NCBI GenBank assembly: GCA_027533105.1
Contig: JAPZTW010000002.1
Span: 62,001 to 126,000 of the forward strand
Direction of reading: 5' to 3'
DNA: 64,000 nt
Source of the DNA: Sphingomonadaceae bacterium
Lineage (GTDB): Bacteria; Pseudomonadota; Alphaproteobacteria; Sphingomonadales; Sphingomonadaceae
The notes below the pieces were generated by a model. That model did not search any database. It saw only the letters and a program-made list of their open reading frames with translations, and was not told the DNA's origin. Below, one piece after another: positions 1 to 9,092 of the stretch. The translations under genes were made by a program, and so were the position numbers. How positions within the stretch are numbered: position 1 is the stretch's first letter; each line of letters starts with the position of its first letter.

Positions 1-344
1 TCAACTCCGCCGATCGTCCGCAGGAAGGCATCGCGGCGCACCGGATCCTCGATCTCGAACAGCAGGGTGCAGGTCAGCTCGCGGCCCTTGGGGACCATCG
101 GATCATAGGCGGACAGTTCATCGACCAGCTGGTCGGACCCGCCCTTTTCGATCCGGAGCATTTCCTGAACCTGGAGCCACATCGAATCCCAGGTTTCGAA
201 CAGCGCCGTCGCATGCGGGCCAACGCCCATGCGGGTCAGCTTCTTGCGCAGCAGGGCTTCCTGCTTCTTGTCCGCACGGATCAGCTCATAGCGATCGAGC
301 GGCAGGATATCGTCGGCGGTAATGGTACGGGCGTCTCTGGGCAT
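1..344 (-). CDS. DUF3501 family protein (3' end cut by window edge)
   Basis: The frame opens at ATG 344-342 (MPRDARTITADDILPLDRY) and is still open at base 1, giving about 114 residues. Stretches such as LLRKKLTRMGVGPHATALF, WLQVQEMLRIEKG and ELTCTLLFEIEDP are typical of the small DUF3501 family, which has no established function. It starts 4 bp after the stop of the Fe-S oxidoreductase gene and is almost certainly co-transcribed with it. In many proteobacteria DUF3501, a heterodisulfide-reductase-like Fe-S protein and a rubrerythrin occur together, which suggests a redox or peroxide-defence role (inference). The protein is incomplete here because of the window edge. Confidence 0.8.
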   Translation of the reverse strand, partial: MPRDARTITADDILPLDRYELIRADKKQEALLRKKLTRMGVGPHATALFETWDSMWLQVQEMLRIEKGGSDQLVDELSAYDPMVPKGRELTCTLLFEIEDPVRRDAFLRTIGGV

Positions 345-348
345 GGTG

Positions 349-1674
349 TTACAATCCGTAAGCCTGGGCCATGACCTCGATAGGATGGCCGATGCGGGCG
401 GGGGCTTCGGCCCCGGTGCTTTCGATGACCTGCTTCAGGTGCGGGCCGGCCAGCGGGCATTCGCTGACGATCACGTCGGGCTCGTTCTTCAGCAGGTTGC
501 GGGCGGCGGGCTTGCCAACCTTGACCGCGCGGTCGAAGTTTTCCTTGAAGATGCCCCACTTGCCGCCGTGGCCCGAGCAACGCTCGGTCAGCGCGGGCTT
601 GGCTTCGGGGATCAGCTTCAGCATTTCCATCGCCTTGGGCCCCATGTTCTGGGCGCGGGCATGGCAGGCAAAGTGCACGGCAATCGAGGCCGGCATGGCG
701 TCGATCGGCGCCAGGCCCGTCTCCTTCGACAGGGCGACGATATATTCCGAAACGTCGAAGGTGTGCTTGCTGAGCAGCCGCACGGCCTCGTTCTCGGGTT
801 CAATCAGAGGCCATTCGAACTTGAGCATCAGCGCGCAGGACGTGGTCAGCGGAACGATGTCCCAGCCCTGCTCGATCAGCGGTTCGAAGAAGGCCGAAAT
901 GCGCGTGGCGGCATTGGCCACGGCGGGCAGATCGCCGTTCTCGAACTTGGGCATGGCGCAGCAGTCGGGATATTCCACCCGCACCTGCACGCCGTTGTGC
1001 GCCAGCACCTTGATGGCGGCTTCGCCGGGGGTGCCGTCGTTGAAATTGTCATGGCAGCCGGCATAGAGCACCACCTTCTTGCCGAAGGCCGGACCATCCG
1101 GGTTGGGCGGCGGGGTGATGCCAACCGCCTTGTTGACCAGCGGCACCTCGGCAAAGGTCGGCACATGGGCGCGGCGATCGATCCCCAGGGTCGATTCCAT
1201 CATCCCGCGGGTAAAATCGTTGTCCGGATCGGAGGCCCAGTTGGCCAGACCGGCCACGGCCGAACCCAGCTTGCCGTTGCGGGTCATCTTGGCCAGCTCG
1301 CGGTCAGCCAGCGAGGTCTGCCCCTTGCGATGCTCGATCGCGCGGGCGCGCAGCATCAGGTGCGGGAAATCCAGGTCGAAGCTGTGCGGCGGCACATAGG
1401 GGCACTTCGTCATGAAGCACATGTCGCACAGCGTGCAGGCATCGACGACCGCCTGCAGCTGCGGCTTGGTCAGGTCATCGACCTCTTCGTTGGGGCTTTC
1501 GTCAACCGCGTCGAACAGGATCGGGAAGCTGTCGCACAGGTTGAAGCAGCGGCGGCAGCCGTGGCAGATGTCATAGACGCGGCGCAGCTCGGCATCGAGC
1601 GCGGCTTCGTCGTACCAGGCTTCGTCCTGCCACGGGATGACGTGGCGAGTCGGTGCTTCCAGGCTGCCTTCCAT
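349..1674 (-). CDS. Heterodisulfide-reductase-like (Fe-S)-binding oxidoreductase
   Basis: A protein of about 441 aa. The N-terminal third has two ferredoxin-like clusters, [11 protein letters not shown] and [14 protein letters not shown], which would bind two [4Fe-4S] centres. The C-terminal half has two CCG-type cysteine regions (AGCHDNF / PDCCAMP and HFACHARA / RCSGHGG), as in GlpC and HdrB-like subunits that pass electrons or bind non-cubane clusters. It is soluble, with no signal peptide. I chose ATG 1674-1672, which has AGGGG eight bases upstream; a TTG at 1695 would add seven residues. It lies between rubrerythrin and DUF3501 on the same strand and probably supplies electrons to the rubrerythrin di-iron peroxidase (inference from the neighbourhood). 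Confidence 0.85.
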   Translation of the reverse strand: MEGSLEAPTRHVIPWQDEAWYDEAALDAELRRVYDICHGCRRCFNLCDSFPILFDAVDESPNEEVDDLTKPQLQAVVDACTLCDMCFMTKCPYVPPHSFDLDFPHLMLRARAIEHRKGQTSLADRELAKMTRNGKLGSAVAGLANWASDPDNDFTRGMMESTLGIDRRAHVPTFAEVPLVNKAVGITPPPNPDGPAFGKKVVLYAGCHDNFNDGTPGEAAIKVLAHNGVQVRVEYPDCCAMPKFENGDLPAVANAATRISAFFEPLIEQGWDIVPLTTSCALMLKFEWPLIEPENEAVRLLSKHTFDVSEYIVALSKETGLAPIDAMPASIAVHFACHARAQNMGPKAMEMLKLIPEAKPALTERCSGHGGKWGIFKENFDRAVKVGKPAARNLLKNEPDVIVSECPLAGPHLKQVIESTGAEAPARIGHPIEVMAQAYGL

Positions 1675-1741
1675 GGCGGGAACCCCTGTCTTCAAGAATC
1701 AAACGCCGCCCCGGGGATAGTCCCCGGGGCGGCGCAAATGA

Positions 1742-2167
1742 TCACGCGTCGGCGAGCAGGCCGTCGAGCGTCTTCTGGAACTTGCCGGCGTGGCTCTTTT
1801 CAGCCTTCGCCAGGGTTTCGAACCAGTCGGCGATTTCGTCGAAACCTTCGTCGCGGGCGGTCTTGGCCATGCCCGGGTACATGTCGGTGTACTCGTGGGT
1901 TTCGCCGGCGATCGACGCCTTCAGGTTGGCAACGGTGTCACCGATCGGTTCGCCGGTGGCCGGATCGCCACACTCTTCCAGGTATTCCAGGTGGCCGTGG
2001 GCGTGGCCGGTTTCGCCTTCGGCGGTCGAGCGGAACACGGCAGCCACGTCGTTGTGACCTTCGATGTCCGCCTTCTGGGCGAAGTACAGGTAACGGCGGT
2101 TGGCCTGGCTTTCACCGGCGAAAGCAGCCTTGAGGTTTTCCTCGGTCTTCGAACCCTTGAGTCCCAT
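1742..2167 (-). CDS. Rubrerythrin (short form, no rubredoxin domain)
   Basis: A 141-aa ferritin-like four-helix protein. The di-iron ligand motifs are visible: AFAGESQA (E19), [11 protein letters not shown] (E50, E53), AGETHEY (E89) and [10 protein letters not shown] (E123, H126). Rubrerythrins reduce H2O2 to water in the cytoplasm. Classical ones end in a rubredoxin domain with two CxxC pairs; this one ends at LLADA with none, so another protein must deliver electrons, plausibly the Fe-S protein encoded just downstream. The start at 2167 is fixed by a strong AAGGAGAT upstream. The upstream region (about 2230-2300) is unusually AT-rich for this genome and probably carries the promoter. Confidence 0.92.
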   Translation of the reverse strand: MGLKGSKTEENLKAAFAGESQANRRYLYFAQKADIEGHNDVAAVFRSTAEGETGHAHGHLEYLEECGDPATGEPIGDTVANLKASIAGETHEYTDMYPGMAKTARDEGFDEIADWFETLAKAEKSHAGKFQKTLDGLLADA

Positions 2168-2302
2168 TTCGTATCTCCTTTGGCGGGGAATCGTGACGGT
2201 GCGCTGATGCGCAAAACGCCGCGCGAAGGCCAAAGGGAATTTCCGCGACCAGTGATCGCCAAAACCGATCAAATTAATGCGAATAACTCGCAAAACCGCA
2301 AG

Positions 2303-3622
2303 TCAGCGGCGCGGCATCAGCTCCAGCGTGGTGGCAACCAGGGCTTCGGTCCCGGCGGCGATGACCTTGTCGGCCTCGGGCGCCCAGAACGGGCTGTGCA
2401 GGCCGGGCAATTGCCGACCTTCCTTCGCCGCCGCTTCAAGCTCGGCCTTGGACCGCCCGCCGATCCAAAGGATCAGCGACTGCGTGTTCGGCCCGGCGGC
2501 GCGTGCGATCTCGCCAAAGTCCTCGCCCGCCATCGACGGCTGGGGGTTCGCAATCCGCTCCGCGCCAAACCGCTTGGTCAGCACCCCGCGCATCCGTTCG
2601 GCCAGTTCGGGGGTGTTGTAGGTCGCGCGGGCATAGGGCTCGGCCACGGTCACCAGCGGCATCCGGTCTTCCGGCAGGCCCGAAGCCTGGGCCTCGGCCC
2701 GGGCGATCCGCCTGATCCCGTCGAGCAGCAGCTTGCGCGACGAATCCGAGTAGGACCGCACGGTGAGTTGCAGCTTCACCTCGTCCGAGATGATGTTGTG
2801 CTTGGCCCCGCCGTGGATCGCGCCGACCGTGACGACGCTCGGCTCGAACGGGTTGCTCTCGCGGCTGACCAGCGTCTGAAGCCGCATCACGATCGCGCTG
2901 GCCACCACGATCGGGTCCTTGGTGGTGTGCGGATAGGCCCCGTGCCCACCCAGCCCCTTCACCGTGATGTCGACGCTGTCGGCATTGGCCAGGGCATAAC
3001 CTGCCTTCACCCCGACCACGCCCGATGCCAGCTCGGCGCTGTCGTGGAAGGCAATCGCGTAATCGGGCTTGGGCCAGCGGGTCAGCAGCCCGTCCTTGAT
3101 CATCTCCAGCGCGCCCAGGTTGATCTCCTCGGCCGGCTGACCGATCATCACCAGGGTGCCGGACCACTTGTCCTTGTTCGCCGCCAGCACGCGGGCCGCG
3201 CCGATCCAGCCGGTCATGTGGGTATCGTGGCCGCAGCCATGCATGATCCCGCTTTCCACCCCCGCGGTCGAAACGCCGCGCGCCTTCGAGGCATAGGGCA
3301 GGCCGGTCTGTTCCTCGATCGGCAGGCCGTCCATATCGGCGCGGACCAGCACAACCGGCCCCGGCCCGTTGCGCATCACCGCCACGACGCCGGTCTTGCC
3401 GACCTTCTCGGTAACCTCGAACCCGGCGGCGCGGGCGGCATCGGCCATGATCCTGGCCGAGCGGACTTCCTGGAAGCTGAGTTCGGGGTTCTGGTGCAGA
3501 TCGCGATAGATCGCCATCAGCGAGGGCATTTCCGCCGCGATGCGATCGCGGATCGGATCGGCCTGAACCGGAGCGGCAGTGGTGGCGAGGAGCGCGGCGG
3601 CGAGCGTGACAATGTGCTTCAT
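2303..3622 (-). CDS. Exported M20-family amidohydrolase (hippurate / N-acyl-amino-acid hydrolase type)
   Basis: A 439-aa protein with an N-terminal signal peptide (MKHIVTLAAALLATTAAPVQA, cleavage after QA). The M20 metal-site motif MHGCGHDTHMTGW is clear, followed by the EE pair in GQPAEEINLG and the dimerisation-domain signature GLGGHGAYPHTTKDP. These proteins are two-metal hydrolases that remove acyl groups from amino acids or short peptides, here presumably in the periplasm. I took ATG 3622; a GTG two codons upstream is possible. The exact substrate cannot be read from sequence. It is a single gene with tRNA-Leu upstream on the same strand. Confidence 0.88.
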   Translation of the reverse strand: MKHIVTLAAALLATTAAPVQADPIRDRIAAEMPSLMAIYRDLHQNPELSFQEVRSARIMADAARAAGFEVTEKVGKTGVVAVMRNGPGPVVLVRADMDGLPIEEQTGLPYASKARGVSTAGVESGIMHGCGHDTHMTGWIGAARVLAANKDKWSGTLVMIGQPAEEINLGALEMIKDGLLTRWPKPDYAIAFHDSAELASGVVGVKAGYALANADSVDITVKGLGGHGAYPHTTKDPIVVASAIVMRLQTLVSRESNPFEPSVVTVGAIHGGAKHNIISDEVKLQLTVRSYSDSSRKLLLDGIRRIARAEAQASGLPEDRMPLVTVAEPYARATYNTPELAERMRGVLTKRFGAERIANPQPSMAGEDFGEIARAAGPNTQSLILWIGGRSKAELEAAAKEGRQLPGLHSPFWAPEADKVIAAGTEALVATTLELMPRR

Positions 3623-3799
3623 GGCCACAGGCTAGGCGGTGTATTCCAACCTCGCAAGTGCAACCCTCGGACCCGAAGGGTTCGCAAGGCCGAGGCTGAT
3701 ACAGCGAAAGCAGGCAGATCGCCTGCATGGCCGCCCGAGCTTATGCGAGGATAGCCAAGCGGGCGGATGCCCGCGCCGGCGCTTGAGGCCTTGTCAAAT
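3623..3799. other. Intergenic stretch between M20 gene and tRNA-Leu, with stacked hairpins
   Basis: No gene seen. It holds three small inverted repeats: a branched one at 3665-3695 (outer CCTCGG/CCGAGG, inner ACCC/GGGT); GCAGGC-AGATC-GCCTGC at 3710-3726; and GCGGGC-GGAT-GCCCGC at 3759-3774. Read on the minus strand, the second is followed by a short T run and could end tRNA-Leu transcription. The rest must hold the M20 promoter. Confidence 0.4.
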
Positions 3800-3883
3800 T
3801 GGTGCCCCTGGCCCGACTCGAACGGGCACGTCTTGCGACAACCGATTTTGAGTCGGTCGCGTCTACCATTCCGCCACAGGGGC
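3800..3883 (-). tRNA. tRNA-Leu (anticodon CAA)
   Basis: On the minus strand the acceptor arms GCCCCTG and CAGGGGC pair, with discriminator A and an encoded CCA (3802-3800). The anticodon stem-loop has loop CTCAAAA, so the anticodon is CAA. The variable arm is long, as expected for a class II leucine tRNA, and the T-loop GTTCGAGTC is intact. Total length is 84 nt including CCA. Confidence 0.95.
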
Positions 3884-3937
3884 ACTGCGACGCCGGGCGG
3901 CTTAGCCGCGCTGGCTGCCTGGTTCAAGCAAGCTGGT

Positions 3938-4276
3938 TCAGAAATCCCAATCGAAGGCGATGTGAGCCAGGTCGGGAAACCGCTTGTCCGTGGTGCCCAG
4001 CGCGCCCACTTGCAGGATCGGGCCACTGGCGCGGTTGCCCCAGGTCTTGCTGGGCGGGGTCCATTTCGCGCCCGCCAGTTCCACCTGATCGCGGTGCGGC
4101 GCAGCCAGGCGATCGGCCGGCTCGCCAGCGGCATTGGCCAAGGGCCGGGCCAGCGTCAGCGCGGCCAGATCGAAGCGGTGATCGACAAGGCGCGGCGGCG
4201 CTTCCTCGCCCGGCAGCGGCACGGCCAGGGCCAGCAAGACGAAGGCCATTCCGCTGCTGATCGTTACTGCCGGCAC
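3938..4276 (-). CDS. Small exported hypothetical protein
   Basis: A 112-aa reading frame whose first 25 residues (MPAVTISSGMAFVLLALAVPLPG) look like a signal peptide or membrane anchor. The remainder is acidic at the end (AHIAFDWDF) with no recognised motif. It lies between tRNA-Leu and the inositol-monophosphatase gene on the same strand. Codon use is GC-rich like its neighbours. It is not recognised; it could be a small periplasmic protein restricted to the genus, and a spurious frame cannot be fully excluded. Confidence 0.5.
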   Translation of the reverse strand: MPAVTISSGMAFVLLALAVPLPGEEAPPRLVDHRFDLAALTLARPLANAAGEPADRLAAPHRDQVELAGAKWTPPSKTWGNRASGPILQVGALGTTDKRFPDLAHIAFDWDF

Positions 4277-4353
4277 AACCCGTCTCCCGCGTTCCCGATG
4301 GGAAACACGGCATGACAGGTTGTGGTTAGCAATTGCCTAATGCGGGCCGGAAA

Positions 4354-5175
4354 TCAGGCCTTGAGGCCGGTCACCAGCGCCTTGTGCAGGCGGGCGTGCA
4401 GCGCATCGTTGGCGGCCAGCACCTGGCTATCGCAGATCGGCTGCGAGATCCCGCGCCAGTCGGACACAAAGCCGCCCGCCTCGCGCACCAGCAGGCAGCC
4501 GGCAGCCGTATCCCAGGGCGACAGGCCGCTTTCCCAGAACCCGTCATAGCGGCCAGCCGCGACCCAGGCGAGATCGAGCGAAGCCGCGCCGAAGCGGCGG
4601 ATACCCGCCACCTGCGGGGCCAGCGCGGCATAGATCTTCATCCATTCCACACTGTCGCCGCGCCCGGCAAAGGGAATGCCGGTGGCGATCAGGCTTTCAT
4701 CCATGTGGCGGCGCGAGGACACGCGCAGACGGCGGTCCTGCAGCCAGGCGCCACGGGCCTTTTCGGCCCAGAAGCTTTCATCGGTGATCGGCTGGTAGAC
4801 CAGCGCCGCGGTCACCTCGCCCCAGCCCTTCCCGTCGAGCCGGGGTTCCTGCACCGCGATCGAGATCGCGAAATGCGGGATGCCGTGCAGGAAATTGCTG
4901 GTGCCATCGAGCGGATCGATGATGAAGCGGGGCTTGCCCTCTTCCCCGGGGATCTCGCCGCCTTCCTCCATCAGGAAGCCCCAGTCCGGCCGCGCGGCGC
5001 GCAGCTCGTCCCACAGGGTGCGTTCGGCGTGCTGATCGGCCTTGGACACGAAGTCGGCCGGGCCCTTGCGGCTGACCTGGAGGTGCTCGACCTCGCCGAA
5101 GTCGCGCCGCAGGCGGCCACCCGCCTTGCGGGCGGCCTTTTCCATCACGCGAATGAGGCCGGAAATGGCTGCCAT
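4354..5175 (-). CDS. suhB: Inositol monophosphatase family protein
   Basis: A 273-aa member of the Mg2+-dependent IMPase/FBPase fold, hydrolysing a small phosphate monoester. Motif 1 is the catalytic acidic pair in LMEEGGEIPG (E70-E71). Motif 2 is IDPLDGTSNFLHG (D87, D90), and motif 3 is SPWDTAAGCLLVREAGG near residue 222. All three metal-binding motifs are intact. Its stop is a short distance from the next gene and its start lies 8 bp after the efp stop, so it is probably co-transcribed with efp, an order common in alphaproteobacteria. SuhB-type proteins also modulate rRNA transcription in E. coli; whether that holds here is unknown. Confidence 0.9.
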   Translation of the reverse strand: MAAISGLIRVMEKAARKAGGRLRRDFGEVEHLQVSRKGPADFVSKADQHAERTLWDELRAARPDWGFLMEEGGEIPGEEGKPRFIIDPLDGTSNFLHGIPHFAISIAVQEPRLDGKGWGEVTAALVYQPITDESFWAEKARGAWLQDRRLRVSSRRHMDESLIATGIPFAGRGDSVEWMKIYAALAPQVAGIRRFGAASLDLAWVAAGRYDGFWESGLSPWDTAAGCLLVREAGGFVSDWRGISQPICDSQVLAANDALHARLHKALVTGLKA

Positions 5176-5183
5176 GGTCTGGT

Positions 5184-5750
5184 TCAGCCCGCCTTGCCGA
5201 CGTAGGCGCGCTCGTAGACGTCGACCACGATGCGGGTGCCGCTTTCGATGTGCGGCGGCACCATCACGCGCACGCCGTTGTCGAGGATCGCCGGCTTGTA
5301 GCTGGACGAGGCAGTCTGCCCCTTCACCACGGCATCGGCTTCGACAATCGTGGCTTCGACATGTTCGGGCAGCTGCACCGAGATCGGACGCTCGTCATAC
5401 ATTTCGAGCAGCACGGTCATGCCGTCCTGCAGGAAGGCCGCAGCATCGCCCAGCAGGTCCGACGGCAGGGTGATCTGGTCATAGGTTTCGGTGTCCATGA
5501 ACACCAGGTCATCGCCCTCGGCATAGAGGAACTGGAAGTCCTTGGTGTCGAGGCGCACGCGCTCGACCGTGTCGGCGCTGCGGAAGCGGACGTTGGTCTT
5601 GCGGCCATCGATCAGGTTCTTCATCTCGACCTGCATGAAGGCCCCACCCTTGCCCGGCTGGGTGTGCTGGGTCTTGGCAACCTTCCAGATGCCCTTTTCA
5701 TATTCGAGAATGTTGCCGGGACGGATGTCCACGCCGCTGATCTTGGCCAT
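5184..5750 (-). CDS. efp: Translation elongation factor P
   Basis: A 188-aa, full-length three-domain EF-P. The KOW-like N-terminal domain begins [18 protein letters not shown] and carries the loop lysine K34 in QPGKGGAF, the site modified with beta-lysine in bacteria with EpmA. Domain III ends [25 protein letters not shown] binds the ribosome between P and E sites and relieves stalling at polyproline. Proline-rich proteins are abundant in this window (for example the Skp homologue and PdhB linker), so the factor should matter here. It is followed at 8 bp by suhB. Confidence 0.98.
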   Translation of the reverse strand: MAKISGVDIRPGNILEYEKGIWKVAKTQHTQPGKGGAFMQVEMKNLIDGRKTNVRFRSADTVERVRLDTKDFQFLYAEGDDLVFMDTETYDQITLPSDLLGDAAAFLQDGMTVLLEMYDERPISVQLPEHVEATIVEADAVVKGQTASSSYKPAILDNGVRVMVPPHIESGTRIVVDVYERAYVGKAG

Positions 5751-5902
5751 GTGCCGCTGCCTTCATGGATTGAGAAAGAACCGCCCGCCGCAAAGCGGGT
5801 GAAGGCGCGCCCTTAGCGTCTGCATGGCAACTGGGCAAGGGTAGCGGCTGTTCAGGCCGTTCAGCTGCTGCTAAGCGCCGCCGGGTATCGCAAAGGCCAG
5901 CC

Positions 5903-6262
5903 ATGACCCGTCTTGCCATCATCATTGCCCTCGCCGCCGCCAGCCCTGCCCTTGCAACCCCGGGCGGAGCGATCGGCACCTTGCAACAGGGCGAGTACCG
6001 CTGCGAACTGCCCGGCGATGCCACCGGCCCGGCCGGAATCCGCCAGCCCGGGCAGGATTTCACCGTGCACAATTCCTCGCGCTATTCGACTGGCGAAGGG
6101 CGCGGCACCTATCTGCTGACCGGCGATCAGGTAATCATCACCAGCGGGCCGAAGCAGGGCCAGCGGTTCAAGCGGCTCTCGGCCAATTTCCTGCGCGAGG
6201 TCGATGCGGCGGGCAAGGACACCCCGCTGCGCTGCGTGCGCCGGGTGCGCAACACCGACTAG
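5903..6262 (+). CDS. Exported hypothetical protein
   Basis: A 119-aa protein with signal peptide MTRLAIIIALAAASPALA, then a small soluble domain with two cysteines (YRCELPGD and PLRCVRRVR) that could form a disulfide in the periplasm. No catalytic motif is recognised. It starts 152 bp from the divergent efp gene. Its stop overlaps the stop of the convergent thiE: the two TAG codons share the palindrome CTAG at 6259-6262. Its function is unknown. It looks like a real gene from its signal peptide and codon bias. Confidence 0.7.
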   Translation: MTRLAIIIALAAASPALATPGGAIGTLQQGEYRCELPGDATGPAGIRQPGQDFTVHNSSRYSTGEGRGTYLLTGDQVIITSGPKQGQRFKRLSANFLREVDAAGKDTPLRCVRRVRNTD

Positions 6263-6876
6263 CTGGCGGCCAGTACCGCGGCAAAGGCCTTCACCGCCGC
6301 CGCTTCATCCCCGTTCCAGACCGCGCCGGATACCGCCAGGAAATCGGCCCCGGCGGCGACCAGCGGCGCGCAGTTTTCCGGCGTGATCCCGCCGATCGCG
6401 ACGCAGGGGATTTCCATGATCGCCTGCCACCATTCGAGCAGGTCGGGCGTGGCGTGATGCTTCACCTTCTTGGTGGTGGTGGGGAAGAAGGCTCCGAAGG
6501 CGACATAGTCCGCCCCTGCCTCGCCCGCTTCCATCGCCAGGTGGCGGCTGTTGTGACAGGTCACGCCAATCTGCGCCTCGCGCCCCAGCCGCTGGCGGGC
6601 TTCCTCGACCGTGCCGTCATCCTGCCCCAGGTGGACGCCATCGGCGCCGATCCGCTTGGCCAGGCTGATCGAATCGTTGACGATGAAGGCCACCTCGCGC
6701 TCCGCACAGATCGCCTGCAGCGGTGCGGCAAGGCGCGCGGCCTCGTGCTCGTCGATGCCCTTCACGCGGAACTGGAACGCCGCGACTGACCCGGCATCCA
6801 GCGCACGGGCCAGACGGTCCGGGAAGTCACCCCCGACTTCGAGCGGCGAGATCAGGTAAAGCTGGCAATTGCTCAT
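6259..6876 (-). CDS. thiE: Thiamine phosphate synthase
   Basis: A 205-aa TIM-barrel enzyme that joins HMP-pyrophosphate and THZ-phosphate to give thiamine monophosphate. The motifs are QFRVKG (residues 36-41, pyrophosphate-binding), FIVND, DGVHLGQDD, IGVTCHN, DYVAFGAFFPTTTK and AIGGITPENC. Length and motifs match the family. It is 15 bp downstream of the YhhN-family gene on the same strand. No TPP riboswitch fits in the 15-bp gap, so if thiamine control exists it is not immediately upstream of this gene. Confidence 0.94.
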   Translation of the reverse strand: MSNCQLYLISPLEVGGDFPDRLARALDAGSVAAFQFRVKGIDEHEAARLAAPLQAICAEREVAFIVNDSISLAKRIGADGVHLGQDDGTVEEARQRLGREAQIGVTCHNSRHLAMEAGEAGADYVAFGAFFPTTTKKVKHHATPDLLEWWQAIMEIPCVAIGGITPENCAPLVAAGADFLAVSGAVWNGDEAAAVKAFAAVLAAS

Positions 6877-6891
6877 GCTCCCCGCCCTAGG

Positions 6892-7551
6892 TCAGCCTTG
6901 GCCGACCGGCAAGTGTTGCCGCCGCCGCAATTCACCCACCACGCCGACGCAGATCAGGAACTGTCCGAAGTAATAGAGCGGCCAGATCAGCAGATCGGGC
7001 AGTGGGCTTTGCGCCAGCACGCCCATCCGCGCGAAGATCAGCAGGTCCGAGATCACGAACAGGACCGCGCCCAGCCCGACCCGATAGCGCGAGAAGGTGC
7101 TGAGCCAGGCCGTCGCCGCCATGGCCCCCAGCCCCAAGGCATAAACGGCGACTAGCGGTCCGCCGAGCTGGAAGGAAACCAGCGGGGTCAGCACCAGCAG
7201 CGCCAGTGCCGCCGCGCGCTGGCTGCCCGAAGGATTGGCGCGGCGGTGCTGCCAGTAGAGCCGGATCGCGATCAGGTGGCCGATCAGGAAAGCCACCGCC
7301 CCGGCCTCCAGCCGGAATTCGATCAGCACGTCCCCCAAGGCACCAAAGGCCATGACCGCGGCGATGGTATTGGCATCGTGCCCCTTGTGCCGCGCAAGCG
7401 CATAGACCGCGAGCAAGGCCACCCCCGCCCCTTTCAGCGCGATCTGGTAGAGCCCCGGCAGGCCGGTATCCTTCAGCAGCCAGAAGCCGATCCCGGCGGC
7501 CAGGCTGGCCAGCAGCCAGGGGCGTTTTTCGATCAGGGCACGATGCGGCAT
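6892..7551 (-). CDS. YhhN/TMEM86-family integral membrane protein (lysoplasmalogenase-like)
   Basis: A 219-aa polytopic membrane protein with about eight hydrophobic segments. Family features are the acidic residues in [11 protein letters not shown] and the motif [11 protein letters not shown] near the C-terminus, matching YhhN/TMEM86. Animal members hydrolyse the vinyl-ether bond of lysoplasmalogens; bacterial function is unsettled. I chose ATG 7551 because GGGGAGA lies just upstream; the frame could extend 18 residues further. It is divergent from trmFO across 71 bp, and thiE follows at 15 bp. Confidence 0.82.
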   Translation of the reverse strand: MPHRALIEKRPWLLASLAAGIGFWLLKDTGLPGLYQIALKGAGVALLAVYALARHKGHDANTIAAVMAFGALGDVLIEFRLEAGAVAFLIGHLIAIRLYWQHRRANPSGSQRAAALALLVLTPLVSFQLGGPLVAVYALGLGAMAATAWLSTFSRYRVGLGAVLFVISDLLIFARMGVLAQSPLPDLLIWPLYYFGQFLICVGVVGELRRRQHLPVGQG

Positions 7552-7622
7552 TTGGTCTCCCCTTCCCTCTGGCGCAGGCTTGCCGCTGGATTGTCGGCCT
7601 TGCAAGCGTTAGGGGCGCGGGC

Positions 7623-8984
7623 ATGGCATATGACGTTCATATCATCGGCGGCGGGATGGCCGGCAGCGAGGCCGCCTGGCAGCTGGCCCGGCGCGGGCTG
7701 AAAGTCCGTCTGTCGGAAATGCGCGGGGCGGGTGACATGACCCCCGCGCACCAGACGGCGGGCCTGGCCGAGCTGGTCTGCTCCAATTCGTTCCGGTCCG
7801 ACGACGATGAGAAGAACGCCGTCGGCCTGCTCCATTACGAGATGCGCCAGCTGGATTCGCTGATCATGGGCGCCGCGGCCAAGGCGCGGGTTCCGGCCGG
7901 ATCGGCGCTGGCGGTCGACCGCGATGTCTTTTCCGCCGAGGTCGAAGCCGCACTGGCCGCCCAGCCGACGCTGGATGTGGTGCGCGAACGGATCGACGTG
8001 CTGCCTTCGGCGGGCCTCACCATTGTCGCCACCGGGCCATTGACCGCCGAAGCCCTGGCCCGCTCGATCGGCGCGGCGACCGGGGCGGACAGCCTGGCTT
8101 TCTTCGATGCGATCGCCCCGATCGTCTACCGCGATTCCATCGACATGGATGTCGCCTGGATGGCCAGCCGCTGGGACAAGGGGGCCGAAGCCTCGCTCGA
8201 GATGGGCGGCGACGGGCGCGATTACATCAACTGCCCGATGACCAGGGACCAGTACCTGGCTTTCCGCGAGGAGCTGCTGGCGGGCGAAAAGACCGAGTTC
8301 CGCGAGTGGGAGGCCAATACCCCCTATTTCGACGGCTGCATGCCGATCGAAGTGATGGCCGAGCGGGGGGTGGAAACGCTGCGGTTCGGGCCGATGAAGC
8401 CGGTCGGGCTCGATAATCCGCACTGGGCGACCCCTGAGCATCCCAATGGCCGCTGGCCCTATGCCGTGGTCCAGCTGCGCCAGGACAACAAGCTGGGCAC
8501 GCTGTGGAACATGGTCGGCTTTCAGACCAAGCTGAAATATGCCGAGCAGGTCCGCGTGTTCCGCACGATCCCGGGGCTGGAGAACGCCGAATTCGCGCGC
8601 CTCGGTGGCCTGCACCGCAACACCTTCCTCAATTCGCCCACCCTGCTCGATCGCCAGCTGCGGTTGAAAAGCGCGCCGCATATCCGCTTCGCCGGGCAGA
8701 TCACCGGCTGCGAAGGCTATGTCGAGAGCGCCGCCGTGGGCCTGCTGGCCGGGCTGATGACAGCGGCGGAAGCCGGCGGGCGCGATTGGTCCGCCCCGCC
8801 CCGCACCACCGCGCTGGGCGCGCTGCTGGCCCACATCACCGGCGATGCCGAGGCCGAGAGCTATCAGCCGATGAACGTGAATTTCGGGCTGTTCCCGCCG
8901 GTCGATCCATCGGTGAAGAAGAAGGTCCGCAAGGAAGCCTATACCGCCCGGGCCAAGGCCGACCTTTCGGCCTGGCTTGGCTAG
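7623..8984 (+). CDS. trmFO: Folate/FAD-dependent tRNA m5U54 methyltransferase TrmFO
   Basis: A 453-aa flavoprotein that makes 5-methyluridine at position 54 of tRNA using methylene-tetrahydrofolate. The N-terminal dinucleotide-binding loop is [14 protein letters not shown] (residues 6-19). The signature [11 protein letters not shown] (about 49-59) carries a family cysteine, and [11 protein letters not shown] (about 200) and [16 protein letters not shown] (C-terminal FAD motif) are all present. Length is normal. It is a stand-alone gene, divergent from the YhhN gene and followed by an outer-membrane protein gene 108 bp later. Confidence 0.97.
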   Translation: MAYDVHIIGGGMAGSEAAWQLARRGLKVRLSEMRGAGDMTPAHQTAGLAELVCSNSFRSDDDEKNAVGLLHYEMRQLDSLIMGAAAKARVPAGSALAVDRDVFSAEVEAALAAQPTLDVVRERIDVLPSAGLTIVATGPLTAEALARSIGAATGADSLAFFDAIAPIVYRDSIDMDVAWMASRWDKGAEASLEMGGDGRDYINCPMTRDQYLAFREELLAGEKTEFREWEANTPYFDGCMPIEVMAERGVETLRFGPMKPVGLDNPHWATPEHPNGRWPYAVVQLRQDNKLGTLWNMVGFQTKLKYAEQVRVFRTIPGLENAEFARLGGLHRNTFLNSPTLLDRQLRLKSAPHIRFAGQITGCEGYVESAAVGLLAGLMTAAEAGGRDWSAPPRTTALGALLAHITGDAEAESYQPMNVNFGLFPPVDPSVKKKVRKEAYTARAKADLSAWLG

Positions 8985-9092
8985 AAAACAGGTCGGCGCA
9001 AGACGGCGGCGACAGTCGCCTTCCTACAAGTTCCCCGGTTTTCCGTCCCTTAAGAGCTCGCTTGCTGGGGTGGCATAAACTGGGAGGAGTAT

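Noticed and set aside
322..2133. Long open frame on the plus strand opposite the Fe-S oxidoreductase and rubrerythrin genes
   Set aside because: It is an antisense shadow typical of high-GC DNA; the minus-strand proteins have clear family motifs and ribosome-binding sites, the plus-strand translation has none.
6877..6891. TPP riboswitch for thiE
   Set aside because: Only 15 bp separate thiE from the upstream gene, and nothing resembling the THI box was seen further upstream.
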